Source of the DNA: Bacteroides sp.
GTDB lineage: Bacteria; Bacteroidota; Bacteroidia; Bacteroidales; Bacteroidaceae
NCBI GenBank assembly: GCA_015060735.1
Contig: SUXX01000014.1
Location: forward strand, 1-42,924
Length of the DNA stretch: 42,924 bases
Reading direction: 5' to 3'
Made by a program: the position numbers and the translations under genes. Below the pieces are notes generated by a model, which had not been told where the DNA came from, ran no database searches, and saw only the letters and a list, made by a program, of their open reading frames with translations. This document shows positions 26,172 to 34,400 of this stretch, one piece after another (the first letter of the stretch is position 1; each line of letters starts with the position of its first letter).

Positions 26172-29093
26172 ATGAAGAAAATTAACTTATTACCTTTGTT
26201 TCTAATCCTTTTGTCGGCATGTAGCATGTCACAAAAGTCGCCAATCGATTATGTCGATCCTTTCATCGGTACCGGATTTCATGGACATACTTATCCTGGT
26301 GCAACTGTTCCTCAAGGTGCGGTTCAGTTGAGTCCTGATACTCGTCGAGGAGGTTGGGATGGCTGTTCGGGCTATCATTATAGCGATTCTACCATTTTAG
26401 GTTTTTCGCATACTCACTTGAGTGGTACCGGTTGTGCCGATTTGGCGGATGTACTTCTTCGTCCGACTTCCCAGTCTGTAACTTTGGGAGGAGAAGGCGA
26501 TATCTATCAACCGGCATCGTTCTCGCATCAGAAAGAACAGGCTCGCCCAGGGTATTATTCAGTAGAACTGCTTGATGAACAAATCAAAGCCGAGTTGACT
26601 GCTACTACCTATGCCGGTATGCATCGATATACCTTTAAAGGTGGAAAGGAAGCATCCATTATTTTGGATTTGGCTCACTCCATAGCCGATTGGGAACAAA
26701 TCTATAACACGTCGGTTGAGCAGACAGGTGCTGCTGAAATCACCGGTATGCGTCATACTTTGACTTGGGTAGACAATCAATACGTTTATTTTGTGGCTCA
26801 ATTCTCCAAGCCTATTCAGAAGGTTCTTTATGTAAAAGATAATAAGGAAGTTGCTGTGGATGGTAAATTGGAAGGTTCGGATGTGCAGGCTGTCCTTTCT
26901 TTTGGAAACGAAGAAGAGATTATCGTGAAAGTAGGTTTGTCGATTGTCAGTGCAGAGAATGCTCGCGAGAATTTGGCTCACGATATGCCTGATTTCAACT
27001 TTGATGCTATCAGTCAGCAAGCTCATGCTACTTGGAATGAAGTGCTTTCTAAAGTACAAGTGAAGGGTGGTACAGAAGACCAGTTGAAGAATTTCTATAC
27101 AGCATGGTATCATGCATTGGTGGTACCGAATACCGTGAGTGATGTGAACGGACAATACCGTCGTCACGATATGTCCATAGGAACGTTGGGACAAGGCAAG
27201 AAGATGTATTCTACTTTCTCCATTTGGGATACTTTCCGTGGCTGGCATCCATTGATGACTTTGACCAATACTGACTTTGTGAATGACATGGTTCAGTCCT
27301 TTTTGAATATGTACGAAGCTACGGGAGAACTGCCTATCTGGCCACTTTCTGCCGGCGAAACGTGGTGCATGATTGGTTACCATTCGGTTTCGGTCATTGC
27401 GGATGCTTATTTGAAAGGTATTCGTGGCTTTGATGCGGAAAAGGCGTTGGAAGCCATGATTGCTTCTTCTGAAATCAACAAGAAGAATGCTGCAGAGTAC
27501 ATCCAGTACGGATATATTCCTTCCAACCGTCGTGAATCCGTATCTTGCTTGTTGGAGTATGCTTACGACGACTGGGCTATCGCACAAATGGCTAAGGCCA
27601 TGGGTAAGATGGATGTTTACGAAACATACATTACCCGTTCACAAAATTATCATCATGTATTTGATGGTGTAACCCGTTTCTTCCGTGCAAAGCGAATGGA
27701 CGGAAACTGGGAGGAAAACTTTGTACCCGAAGCTGTTGGTCGTGAATTTACCGAAGCAACTGCTTGGCAATATCGTTTCTTTGTACCACACGATGTGAAT
27801 GGTATGGTTAACTTGTTTGGTGGAACCGAAGACTTTACCCAAGCATTGGATGATTTGTTCTCAACCACCAAAGGGGTAGAAGGCCATCAGTCGGACATTA
27901 CCGGTTTGATTGGTCAATATGCCCATGGAAACGAACCGAGCCACCACATGGCTTACTTATATAATTATATCGGTCAGCCTTGGAAAACTCAGGCATGGAC
28001 ACGCCGCTTGTTGGATGAAATGTATCAGCCTACACCGGAAGGTATCAGTGGTAATGAAGACTGCGGTCAGATGTCAGCATGGTATATCTTGAGTGCTTTG
28101 GGCTTTTATCCGGTTTGTCCGGGTAGTAATGAATTTGTCTTGACTACTCCGCAATTTGATCAGGTTGATTTGAAGTTGGCGAATGGAAAGACATTGACCA
28201 TTACGGCGAACAATCCGAAGAAGAATGTCTATATTGATCAAGTAACCTTGAATGGTCAGGCCATCGATAAGAACTTCATCACTTATGAACAGTTGATGGA
28301 AGGCGGTACGTTGGCATATACCCTGGTCGACCAACCGAATACGGATCGTGGTACATCGGTTGAGGCCTTCCCTTATTCGTATACAGCAGGCAAAGTCGTT
28401 TCTATCCCTTCCATCTCAAAGGACTTGAATTTGTTTATGGATGAAATCACGTTCAGTATCGTCTCAGCTACCGAAGGTTGCCGCATTTATTATACATTGG
28501 ATGGAACAGAACCAACCGAAAAGTCGATGTTGTATGAAAAGCCAATCACATTGACAGAAAGTAAGACCATCAAGGCTAAGGCTTTCAAGGAAGGATATGA
28601 ACCGAGCCATACCTATACTGCCCAAGCTACCAAGACCAAACTTCGTCCGGCTCGTTCGGCACAAGGTGTACAGAACGGAGTGAACTACGAACATGTATTG
28701 GGTAAGTTCAGCAAGGTAGCCGAGTTTGTTCAAGCCAAGGTTGTAGATAAGGGCATCTTGCCGGAACCTTCTTTGGAAAAGGCCCAGCAGGAAGACCGTT
28801 ATGGATTCACCTTTACGGGAGTGATTCAAGTACCGGAAGATGGTGTCTATACATTCAGCGTAAAATCGGATGATGGTAGTATGCTGTATATCGACGATGA
28901 AATGGTAGTGGACAATGACGGTTCTCATGCGGCAGTAGCAGCCATGGGTAAAATACCTTTGAAAAAAGGATTCCATTCTTTCCGCTTGCTCTATTTGGAG
29001 GACTATGAAGGACAGGAGTTGAGTTGGGCTTGGAAGTTACCTTCTAAGGAGCAATTGGAACCCATTCCTGCATCAGTGTTGTATGTTAAATAA
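26172..29093 (+). CDS. GH92 alpha-mannosidase lipoprotein with Hex_C-like and PA14 domains
   Basis: This 973-residue exo-alpha-mannosidase belongs to glycoside hydrolase family 92, calcium-dependent inverting enzymes that trim mannose from N-glycans and mannans. The lipobox LLSAC places the lipid on Cys17; no acidic run follows, so a periplasm-facing location is likelier than the surface. GH92 motifs are YVDPFIGTGFHGHTYPGA, GFSHTHLSGTGCADL, GETWCMIGYHSVS, HGNEPSHHMAYLY and GNEDCGQMSAWYILSALGFYP (catalytic acidic residues). After the catalytic region (to about 735), residues about 740-820 resemble a chitobiase/hexosaminidase C-terminal domain (IYYTLDGTEPTEKS), and about 825-973 a PA14 domain (FSVKSDDGSMLYIDDEMVVDNDG). 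The linkage preferred cannot be read with certainty. Its stop overlaps the next start (TAATG). Confidence 0.92.
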   Translation: MKKINLLPLFLILLSACSMSQKSPIDYVDPFIGTGFHGHTYPGATVPQGAVQLSPDTRRGGWDGCSGYHYSDSTILGFSHTHLSGTGCADLADVLLRPTSQSVTLGGEGDIYQPASFSHQKEQARPGYYSVELLDEQIKAELTATTYAGMHRYTFKGGKEASIILDLAHSIADWEQIYNTSVEQTGAAEITGMRHTLTWVDNQYVYFVAQFSKPIQKVLYVKDNKEVAVDGKLEGSDVQAVLSFGNEEEIIVKVGLSIVSAENARENLAHDMPDFNFDAISQQAHATWNEVLSKVQVKGGTEDQLKNFYTAWYHALVVPNTVSDVNGQYRRHDMSIGTLGQGKKMYSTFSIWDTFRGWHPLMTLTNTDFVNDMVQSFLNMYEATGELPIWPLSAGETWCMIGYHSVSVIADAYLKGIRGFDAEKALEAMIASSEINKKNAAEYIQYGYIPSNRRESVSCLLEYAYDDWAIAQMAKAMGKMDVYETYITRSQNYHHVFDGVTRFFRAKRMDGNWEENFVPEAVGREFTEATAWQYRFFVPHDVNGMVNLFGGTEDFTQALDDLFSTTKGVEGHQSDITGLIGQYAHGNEPSHHMAYLYNYIGQPWKTQAWTRRLLDEMYQPTPEGISGNEDCGQMSAWYILSALGFYPVCPGSNEFVLTTPQFDQVDLKLANGKTLTITANNPKKNVYIDQVTLNGQAIDKNFITYEQLMEGGTLAYTLVDQPNTDRGTSVEAFPYSYTAGKVVSIPSISKDLNLFMDEITFSIVSATEGCRIYYTLDGTEPTEKSMLYEKPITLTESKTIKAKAFKEGYEPSHTYTAQATKTKLRPARSAQGVQNGVNYEHVLGKFSKVAEFVQAKVVDKGILPEPSLEKAQQEDRYGFTFTGVIQVPEDGVYTFSVKSDDGSMLYIDDEMVVDNDGSHAAVAAMGKIPLKKGFHSFRLLYLEDYEGQELSWAWKLPSKEQLEPIPASVLYVK

Positions 29094-30247
29094 TGAAAGA
29101 TATGAAAAAAACATTGTTGAAATTAGGAGTAGCTTGTTTGTTGCTTGGAGTAACAAGCATGGTTAATGCACAAGAAAAGGCTGCCAAACTTCACACATAC
29201 GTGATGGAGCATCCTTATGAAGTGCAACAGATTCTTCCTCCCAAAGGAAAAAAAGTAAAGAATGTCATTCTGATGATTGGCGACGGCATGAGTTTGATGC
29301 ATGTATATTCGGCATGGACTGCCAATCGCGGTAAACTCTTTTTGGACAATGCACAGGCAATCGGTCTTTCAAAGACTTATTGTGCCGATAAATTGATTAC
29401 CGACTCGGGTGCTGGTGGTACAGCCATGGCAATCGGTCAGAAAACCAAATATCACAGTGTAGGGGTGGATGTGAATGGCAATCCGCAACCTTCTTTAATC
29501 ACCTTGGCTAAGCAAAAAGGCATGTCAGCCGGTGTTGCGGTAACTTGCCGTTTGTGGGATGCAACCCCTGCCGACTTTTGTTGCCACGATGTAGACCGTG
29601 ATAATGAATATGGGATTATTGCCGACTATGTGGAGTGTGATGCCGATTATGTGGTAGGAGGTGGTGCCGAGAAGTTTGTAAACCGCCCGGACGGACGCGA
29701 CATCTTCAAGGAACTGGAAGCAAAAGGTTATCAGGTAGCCCGTAGCTGGGAAGAATGTCAAGCCTTGGAAGGTGGACGAATCTTTGCGGTAACCGAACCG
29801 AGAGATACACCGCTTCCGGCAGAAAGAGGGGATCGTTTGGCCGCATCTGCATTGAAAGGGATGGACATCATGGATAAGAACAAGAAAGGGTTTTTCATGA
29901 TGATTGAAGGTTCTCAATTGGACGACTATGGTCATTTCAATGATTTGGACCTCTTGATGCAAGAAACACACGACTTCGACCGTACCGTAGGTAAGGTGTT
30001 CGAATGGGCTGCTAAAGATGGAGAAACATTGGTGATAGTTACTGCCGACCATGAAACCGGTGGTTTGACTTTGGTGGATGGTGACTTGAGCAAAGGTGAA
30101 ATTCAATGCCGCTTCTCTACAACCAGTCACTCGGGTGTGATGGTTCCGGTATATGCCTTTGGCCCGGGAGCCGAAAACTTCACAGGAATGTATGAAAACT
30201 CGGATATATTTCATAAGATTGTTAAACTATTAAAACTTAATAAATAA
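29093..30247 (+). CDS. Alkaline phosphatase
   Basis: This exported phosphomonoesterase of the alkaline phosphatase superfamily has 384 residues. A signal peptide ends at about VNAQ. Metal-binding and catalytic motifs are VILMIGDGMSL, DSGAGGTAMAIG with the nucleophile Ser at about residue 105, MIEGSQLDDYGHFND, TADHETGG and TTSHSGVMVPVYAFGPGA. All the zinc ligands expected for a PhoA-like enzyme appear present. ATG 29093 overlaps the GH92 stop; ATG 29102 (MKKTLLKLGV) is an equally good start. Inside a glycan-degrading operon it probably removes phosphate from phosphorylated sugars released by the phosphodiesterase or mannosidases; that link is inference. Its stop overlaps the GH63-type gene by TAATG. 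Confidence 0.88.
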   Translation: MKDMKKTLLKLGVACLLLGVTSMVNAQEKAAKLHTYVMEHPYEVQQILPPKGKKVKNVILMIGDGMSLMHVYSAWTANRGKLFLDNAQAIGLSKTYCADKLITDSGAGGTAMAIGQKTKYHSVGVDVNGNPQPSLITLAKQKGMSAGVAVTCRLWDATPADFCCHDVDRDNEYGIIADYVECDADYVVGGGAEKFVNRPDGRDIFKELEAKGYQVARSWEECQALEGGRIFAVTEPRDTPLPAERGDRLAASALKGMDIMDKNKKGFFMMIEGSQLDDYGHFNDLDLLMQETHDFDRTVGKVFEWAAKDGETLVIVTADHETGGLTLVDGDLSKGEIQCRFSTTSHSGVMVPVYAFGPGAENFTGMYENSDIFHKIVKLLKLNK

Positions 30248-31854
30248 TGAAAAACACAGTATTTGTATGTTTGGTGGCTCTGATGAGCCTGTTGGCTGTC
30301 ACTGCTCGGGCACAGAGCTGCGGTAATGACAGTATTTATAAGATTCCTTATAAGAATACGTATGTAAAGTCTACATTGGCTGCTGATAATGAATTCCGCA
30401 CCATGCGTCCTAATTATATGGAAATCCCTACTTTCGAACAAGCTAAAAAGATTCTTCCGGTACCCATCTGGGCAGGTCACGACAAGGAAGTAGAAATGTA
30501 TTGGAAAGCATGGGAAATCGGTGTGGGTAATATCCGTAATCCGCAACCGGGTTCTGGTTTTGTAAGCCCTTATATTGATACTGCTTATAATGGCAACATT
30601 TTTATGTGGGACTCGGCTTTCATCTTGATGTTTGCCCGTTATGGCGAACGTTTCTTCCCATTCCAGAAGACTTTGGATAACTTCTATGCAAAGCAACATC
30701 CAGACGGCTTTATCTGTCGCGAAATCATGGCGAACGGTGCCGACTGTTTCGAACGTTACGACCCAACCAGCACTGGCCCGAACTTGTTGCCATGGTGCGA
30801 AATGGTCTACTATCATCAGTTTGGAGATACCGAACGTTTACACAAGATTTTCCCGGCACTTTGTGGCTACTATGAATGGCTGAGATTGAACCGTACTTGG
30901 CGTAACGGTACTTACTGGACTAGTGGTTGGGGTACAGGTATGGACAATATGCCACGTGTAAAGAGCGAATATAATCCTATTTACAGCCACGGTCACATGA
31001 TTTGGTTGGATACTAACTTGCAGCAGATTTTCACAGCCGGTTTGTTGTTGGAACTCGGTTTCTATACAGAACGTTGGCAAGAAATTGAAACCTTGGAAGA
31101 TGAAGCCAAGATGTTGAAGAAGTATGTCCGTGAAAATTTGTGGGATGAAAAGACTGGTTTCCTCTATGACCAATATGCAGATGGCTCTTTGTGTACAACC
31201 AAGGGTATCGGTGCATTCTGGGCATTGCATGCCGATGTCTTGACAGACGACCAATTGAAGCGTTTGGTAGCCGAATTGGATAATCCGGAAACTTTCAAGA
31301 GACCTTTCCGTGTGCCATCATTGGCTGCTAACCATCCTCGTTACAAAGAAAATGGCCGCTATTGGCAAGGTGGTATTTGGCCGGGTACCAACTACATGAT
31401 TATGCGTGGTTTGATGGATAAGGGATTCCGCAAGCAAGCTCGCGAAATCGCTTTGAGCCATTACGACCAAATTTTCCAGGTATACAAGAAGACCGGTACT
31501 TTCTATGAATACTATGCTCCGGAAGCTGCTGAACCGGGATTTATGGCTCGCGATAACTTTATCGGTTGGACAGGTTTGGCTCCAATTGCTGAATTTATTG
31601 AGTTCATCATTGGTATCCGTGGTGATTATCCTACCAAGACCATTGTATGGGATGTGAACTTGACAGAAGCAAACGGTATTGAACGTTATCCTTTCGGTCC
31701 GGAAGGCAATATCAGTTTGAAGGCGGCTGCCCGTCGCTCGGCTACAGAAAAGCCACGTATTGAAGTAGATTCAAATATTCCGTTCAAGTTGGTTGTACGT
31801 TACGGGGATAAGGAAGAAACTTATCAAGTAAATGCTGGTAAATCCAATTATTAA
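30247..31854 (+). CDS. GH63-type (MGH1-like) glycoside hydrolase
   Basis: This 535-residue exported enzyme has a signal peptide (about 1-22, ending ARAQ) and an (alpha/alpha)6 barrel of the GH63/mannosylglycerate-hydrolase-like group. Typical segments are FMWDSAFILMFARYGERF (about residue 119), GTGMDNMPR with candidate acid Asp233, YWQGGIWPGTNYMIMRG near 373 and TFYEYYAPE with candidate base Glu421. GH63 enzymes include processing alpha-glucosidase I, which removes the glucose cap of newly made N-glycans, and bacterial enzymes acting on mannosylglycerate or glucosides, so the substrate is open. It sits between an alkaline phosphatase and a ROK kinase with overlapping or close spacing. Confidence 0.72.
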   Translation: MKNTVFVCLVALMSLLAVTARAQSCGNDSIYKIPYKNTYVKSTLAADNEFRTMRPNYMEIPTFEQAKKILPVPIWAGHDKEVEMYWKAWEIGVGNIRNPQPGSGFVSPYIDTAYNGNIFMWDSAFILMFARYGERFFPFQKTLDNFYAKQHPDGFICREIMANGADCFERYDPTSTGPNLLPWCEMVYYHQFGDTERLHKIFPALCGYYEWLRLNRTWRNGTYWTSGWGTGMDNMPRVKSEYNPIYSHGHMIWLDTNLQQIFTAGLLLELGFYTERWQEIETLEDEAKMLKKYVRENLWDEKTGFLYDQYADGSLCTTKGIGAFWALHADVLTDDQLKRLVAELDNPETFKRPFRVPSLAANHPRYKENGRYWQGGIWPGTNYMIMRGLMDKGFRKQAREIALSHYDQIFQVYKKTGTFYEYYAPEAAEPGFMARDNFIGWTGLAPIAEFIEFIIGIRGDYPTKTIVWDVNLTEANGIERYPFGPEGNISLKAAARRSATEKPRIEVDSNIPFKLVVRYGDKEETYQVNAGKSNY

Positions 31855-31865
31855 TAAGGAATGCC

Positions 31866-32825
31866 ATGAAAAATTACGTAATAGCTTGTGATTTAGGTGG
31901 TACCAATACCGTGTTTGGCGTAGTTGATAAGGAAGGGAATGTATTGCATCAAACTTCTTTTAAAACCCAGACTTATCCGAATCTTTCGGATTTTGTCAGC
32001 CGTTGTGGAGAAGCCATCCGTTTCTTGCTAGAAAAGATTGGAGGGACAGAGACGGTGAAAGCCATTGGCATCGGAGCACCGGATGTGAATTATTGGGATC
32101 GTACTATTGAGAATGCAACGAACTTGCCTTGGAAGGGTGTTGTTCCATTGGCTGAATTATTGGAACAGGAAATTTCACTTCCTGTTCGTATTACTAATGA
32201 TGCCAAGGCAGCCGCTTTGGGAGAAATGCTATATGGTGCTGCAAGGGGAATGAATGATTTCATTATGCTTACTTTGGGTACAGGTGTAGGCAGTGGTATC
32301 GTTGTAAATGGCAAATTGGTTTATGGCCGTAAAAGTTTTGCCGGCGAATTGGGACATGTATCTATACGCCCGGAGAGTGGACGTCCTTGTCCTTGTGGTC
32401 GTAAAGGATGTTTGGAAACATACTGCTCGGCTACAGGAGTTGCTCAAACAGCTCGTGACTTATTGGCATCGTATACAGATAGTCCATTGCATGAGATGAA
32501 TCCGGCTGATATTACTTCTAAGGATGTATATGATGCAGCTATGCAAGGCGATGCTTTGTCCTGTGAAGTTTTCCGTTTGACAGGAGAGTGGCTAGGTGAA
32601 GCTTGTGCTGATTTTGCAACTTTCTCTGACCCTGAAGCATTTATTTTCTTCGGAGGGTTGACAAAGGCTGCCAACTGTTTTATGCCTCATCTGATAGAGA
32701 CTTATCAAAAAACAGTGTTTGATAATTATAAGGGTACTGCCAAATTCTTAATTTCTCAGTTGGAAGATGGTAATGCAGCTTTATTGGGTGCTGCCGCGTT
32801 GGCTTGGTTGGATGAAATTGAATAA
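31866..32825 (+). CDS. ROK-family sugar kinase
   Basis: This 319-residue cytoplasmic kinase of the ROK family phosphorylates hexoses (glucose, mannose, fructose or N-acetylated sugars). It has the ATP-binding CDLGGTNTVFG loop, catalytic Asp in RITNDAKAAALGE (Asp112), the phosphate motif TLGTGVGSGIV, His164 in GELGHV, and a complete zinc motif CPCGRKGC at residues 175-182. There is no DNA-binding domain, so it is an enzyme, not a repressor. In this operon it would phosphorylate the mannose or glucose released by the hydrolases. The substrate is not readable from sequence. Confidence 0.88.
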   Translation: MKNYVIACDLGGTNTVFGVVDKEGNVLHQTSFKTQTYPNLSDFVSRCGEAIRFLLEKIGGTETVKAIGIGAPDVNYWDRTIENATNLPWKGVVPLAELLEQEISLPVRITNDAKAAALGEMLYGAARGMNDFIMLTLGTGVGSGIVVNGKLVYGRKSFAGELGHVSIRPESGRPCPCGRKGCLETYCSATGVAQTARDLLASYTDSPLHEMNPADITSKDVYDAAMQGDALSCEVFRLTGEWLGEACADFATFSDPEAFIFFGGLTKAANCFMPHLIETYQKTVFDNYKGTAKFLISQLEDGNAALLGAAALAWLDEIE

Positions 32826-32842
32826 AAATTTAAATAAAAAAA

Positions 32843-34303
32843 ATGATGGATAAGAAATTATGGATAACAGCAGCTTTGGCACTGAGTATGTCATCCGCTG
32901 ATGTTGTAGCCTCTACTTTGGAAGAAGGCAATTTGATCGCAGTATGCGATAATGTGGGTAAGTTTGTCAGTCAACGTCCTAAACAGTCAGAACGTTTGTT
33001 TAAGTCTGATGCAGTTGAAAAGAAAATTCAGGAAATCAAGAAGATGTTGACCAATCCTTATTTGGCTTGGATGTTCGAAAATTGTTTCCCTAATACCTTG
33101 GATACTACCGTTCACTACCGCAAGTTGGATGGTGAAGATGATACTTTCGTTTACACTGGTGATATTCACGCCATGTGGTTGCGTGACTCGGGTGCACAGG
33201 TTTGGCCTTACGTTCAGTTGGCCAACGAAGACCCTGAATTGAAAAAGATGCTTCGCGGGGTTATCTTGCGTCAATTTAAGTGCATCAATATCGACCCGTA
33301 TGCAAATGCGTTCAACGATGGCCCGGTAGGTGGACATTGGCAATCGGATATGACCGATATGAAGCCGGAATTGCATGAACGTAAATACGAAATCGACTCT
33401 TTGTGTTATCCTATCCGTTTGGCTTACCATTATTGGCAAGTAACCGGTGATAATTCTATCTTTACTTCAGGCATTTGGGTGCAAGCGGTAGAAAACGTTT
33501 TGAAGACTTTCAAGGAACAACAACGTAAAGATGGTCCTGGTCCGTACAGATTCCAACGTGTGACTGAAACAGCTACTGATACGGTAGAAAATAGCGGTAA
33601 GGGTCATCCTGCTAATCCGGTTGGCTTGATTGTATCAGTGTTCCGTCCGTCTGATGATGCAACAACTTTCCCATTCTTGGTTCCTTCAAACTTCTTTGCG
33701 GTTACTTCTTTGCGTAAGGCTGCTGAGATTTTGACAACAGTCAATAAGAATGAGGTATTGGCGAAGGAATGTAAGGATTTGGCTGATGAAGTAGAAGAAG
33801 CATTGCGTAAATATGCTACTTACAATCATCCGAAGTATGGTACAATCTATGCTTTCGAAGTGGATGGTTACGGCAATCACATGTTGATGGACGATGCCAA
33901 TGTACCTAGCTTGTTAGGTTTGGCTTATTTGGGTGATGTGGAATTGAACGATCCGATTTATCAGAACACCCGTCGTTTCGTTTGGAGCGAAGATAATCCC
34001 TATTTCTTTAAAGGTAAGGCCGGAGAGGGTATTGGAGGTCCGCACTGTGGCTACGACATGGTATGGCCAATGAGTATCATGATGAAGGCATTTACCAGCC
34101 AATGTGATGAAGAAATTGCTGAATGTATCACCATGTTGATGAAGACAGATGCTGGTACAGGTTTTATGCACGAATCCTTCCATAAGGACGATGCTAAGAA
34201 GTTCACTCGCGAATGGTTTGCATGGCAAAACACCTTATTTGGTGAACTGATTATCAAGTTGGTGAATGACGGAAAATTGGATTTGCTGAATAGCTTGAAA
34301 TAA
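32843..34303 (+). CDS. GH125 exo-alpha-1,6-mannosidase
   Basis: This 486-residue exported enzyme of glycoside hydrolase family 125 (formerly DUF1237) comprises inverting exo-alpha-1,6-mannosidases acting on N-glycan core branches and yeast mannan backbone. A signal peptide covers about residues 1-24. Recognisable segments are YTGDIHAMWLRDSGAQVWPY near residue 110, PVGGHWQSDMTDMKPELHERKYEIDSLCYP (candidate catalytic Asp near 183), DDANVPSLLGLAYLG and GTGFMHESFH (candidate Glu near 443). Candidate residues are by comparison with memory of the family. It is last in operon A and followed at once by a strong terminator. ATG 32843 and 32846 are both possible starts. Confidence 0.93.
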   Translation: MMDKKLWITAALALSMSSADVVASTLEEGNLIAVCDNVGKFVSQRPKQSERLFKSDAVEKKIQEIKKMLTNPYLAWMFENCFPNTLDTTVHYRKLDGEDDTFVYTGDIHAMWLRDSGAQVWPYVQLANEDPELKKMLRGVILRQFKCINIDPYANAFNDGPVGGHWQSDMTDMKPELHERKYEIDSLCYPIRLAYHYWQVTGDNSIFTSGIWVQAVENVLKTFKEQQRKDGPGPYRFQRVTETATDTVENSGKGHPANPVGLIVSVFRPSDDATTFPFLVPSNFFAVTSLRKAAEILTTVNKNEVLAKECKDLADEVEEALRKYATYNHPKYGTIYAFEVDGYGNHMLMDDANVPSLLGLAYLGDVELNDPIYQNTRRFVWSEDNPYFFKGKAGEGIGGPHCGYDMVWPMSIMMKAFTSQCDEEIAECITMLMKTDAGTGFMHESFHKDDAKKFTREWFAWQNTLFGELIIKLVNDGKLDLLNSLK

Positions 34304-34315
34304 AATGGTGAAAAT

Positions 34316-34348
34316 AAAAAAGGAGGAATTTGATTTCCTCCTTTTTTT
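34316..34348 (+). terminator. Terminator of mannosidase operon A
   Basis: AGGAGGAA (34321-34328) pairs with TTCCTCCT (34335-34342), extended by A-T pairs, with a 6-base loop and a long T-tract. Confidence 0.85.
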
Positions 34349-34377
34349 GTTTTTATATCTAAATTATTGTAAGTTTG
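34346..34377 (+). promoter_or_regulatory. Promoter of operon B
   Basis: TTTG (34346-34349) at the end of the terminator T-tract is followed after 20 bases by TAAGTTTG (34370-34377), matching the Bacteroidota consensus. The GH92 start is 23 bases downstream. Confidence 0.7.
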
Positions 34378-34400
34378 CATATCGTAAAAATAATAATACC

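Noticed and set aside
26559-27587. 342-codon minus-strand open frame opposite the first GH92 gene
   Set aside because: It is wholly inside a GH92 gene with all family motifs. Its translation has no recognisable domain.
34305-34400. Upstream in-frame extension of the second GH92 gene
   Set aside because: It would begin before a strong terminator and contain the promoter. ATG 34401 gives a proper signal peptide.
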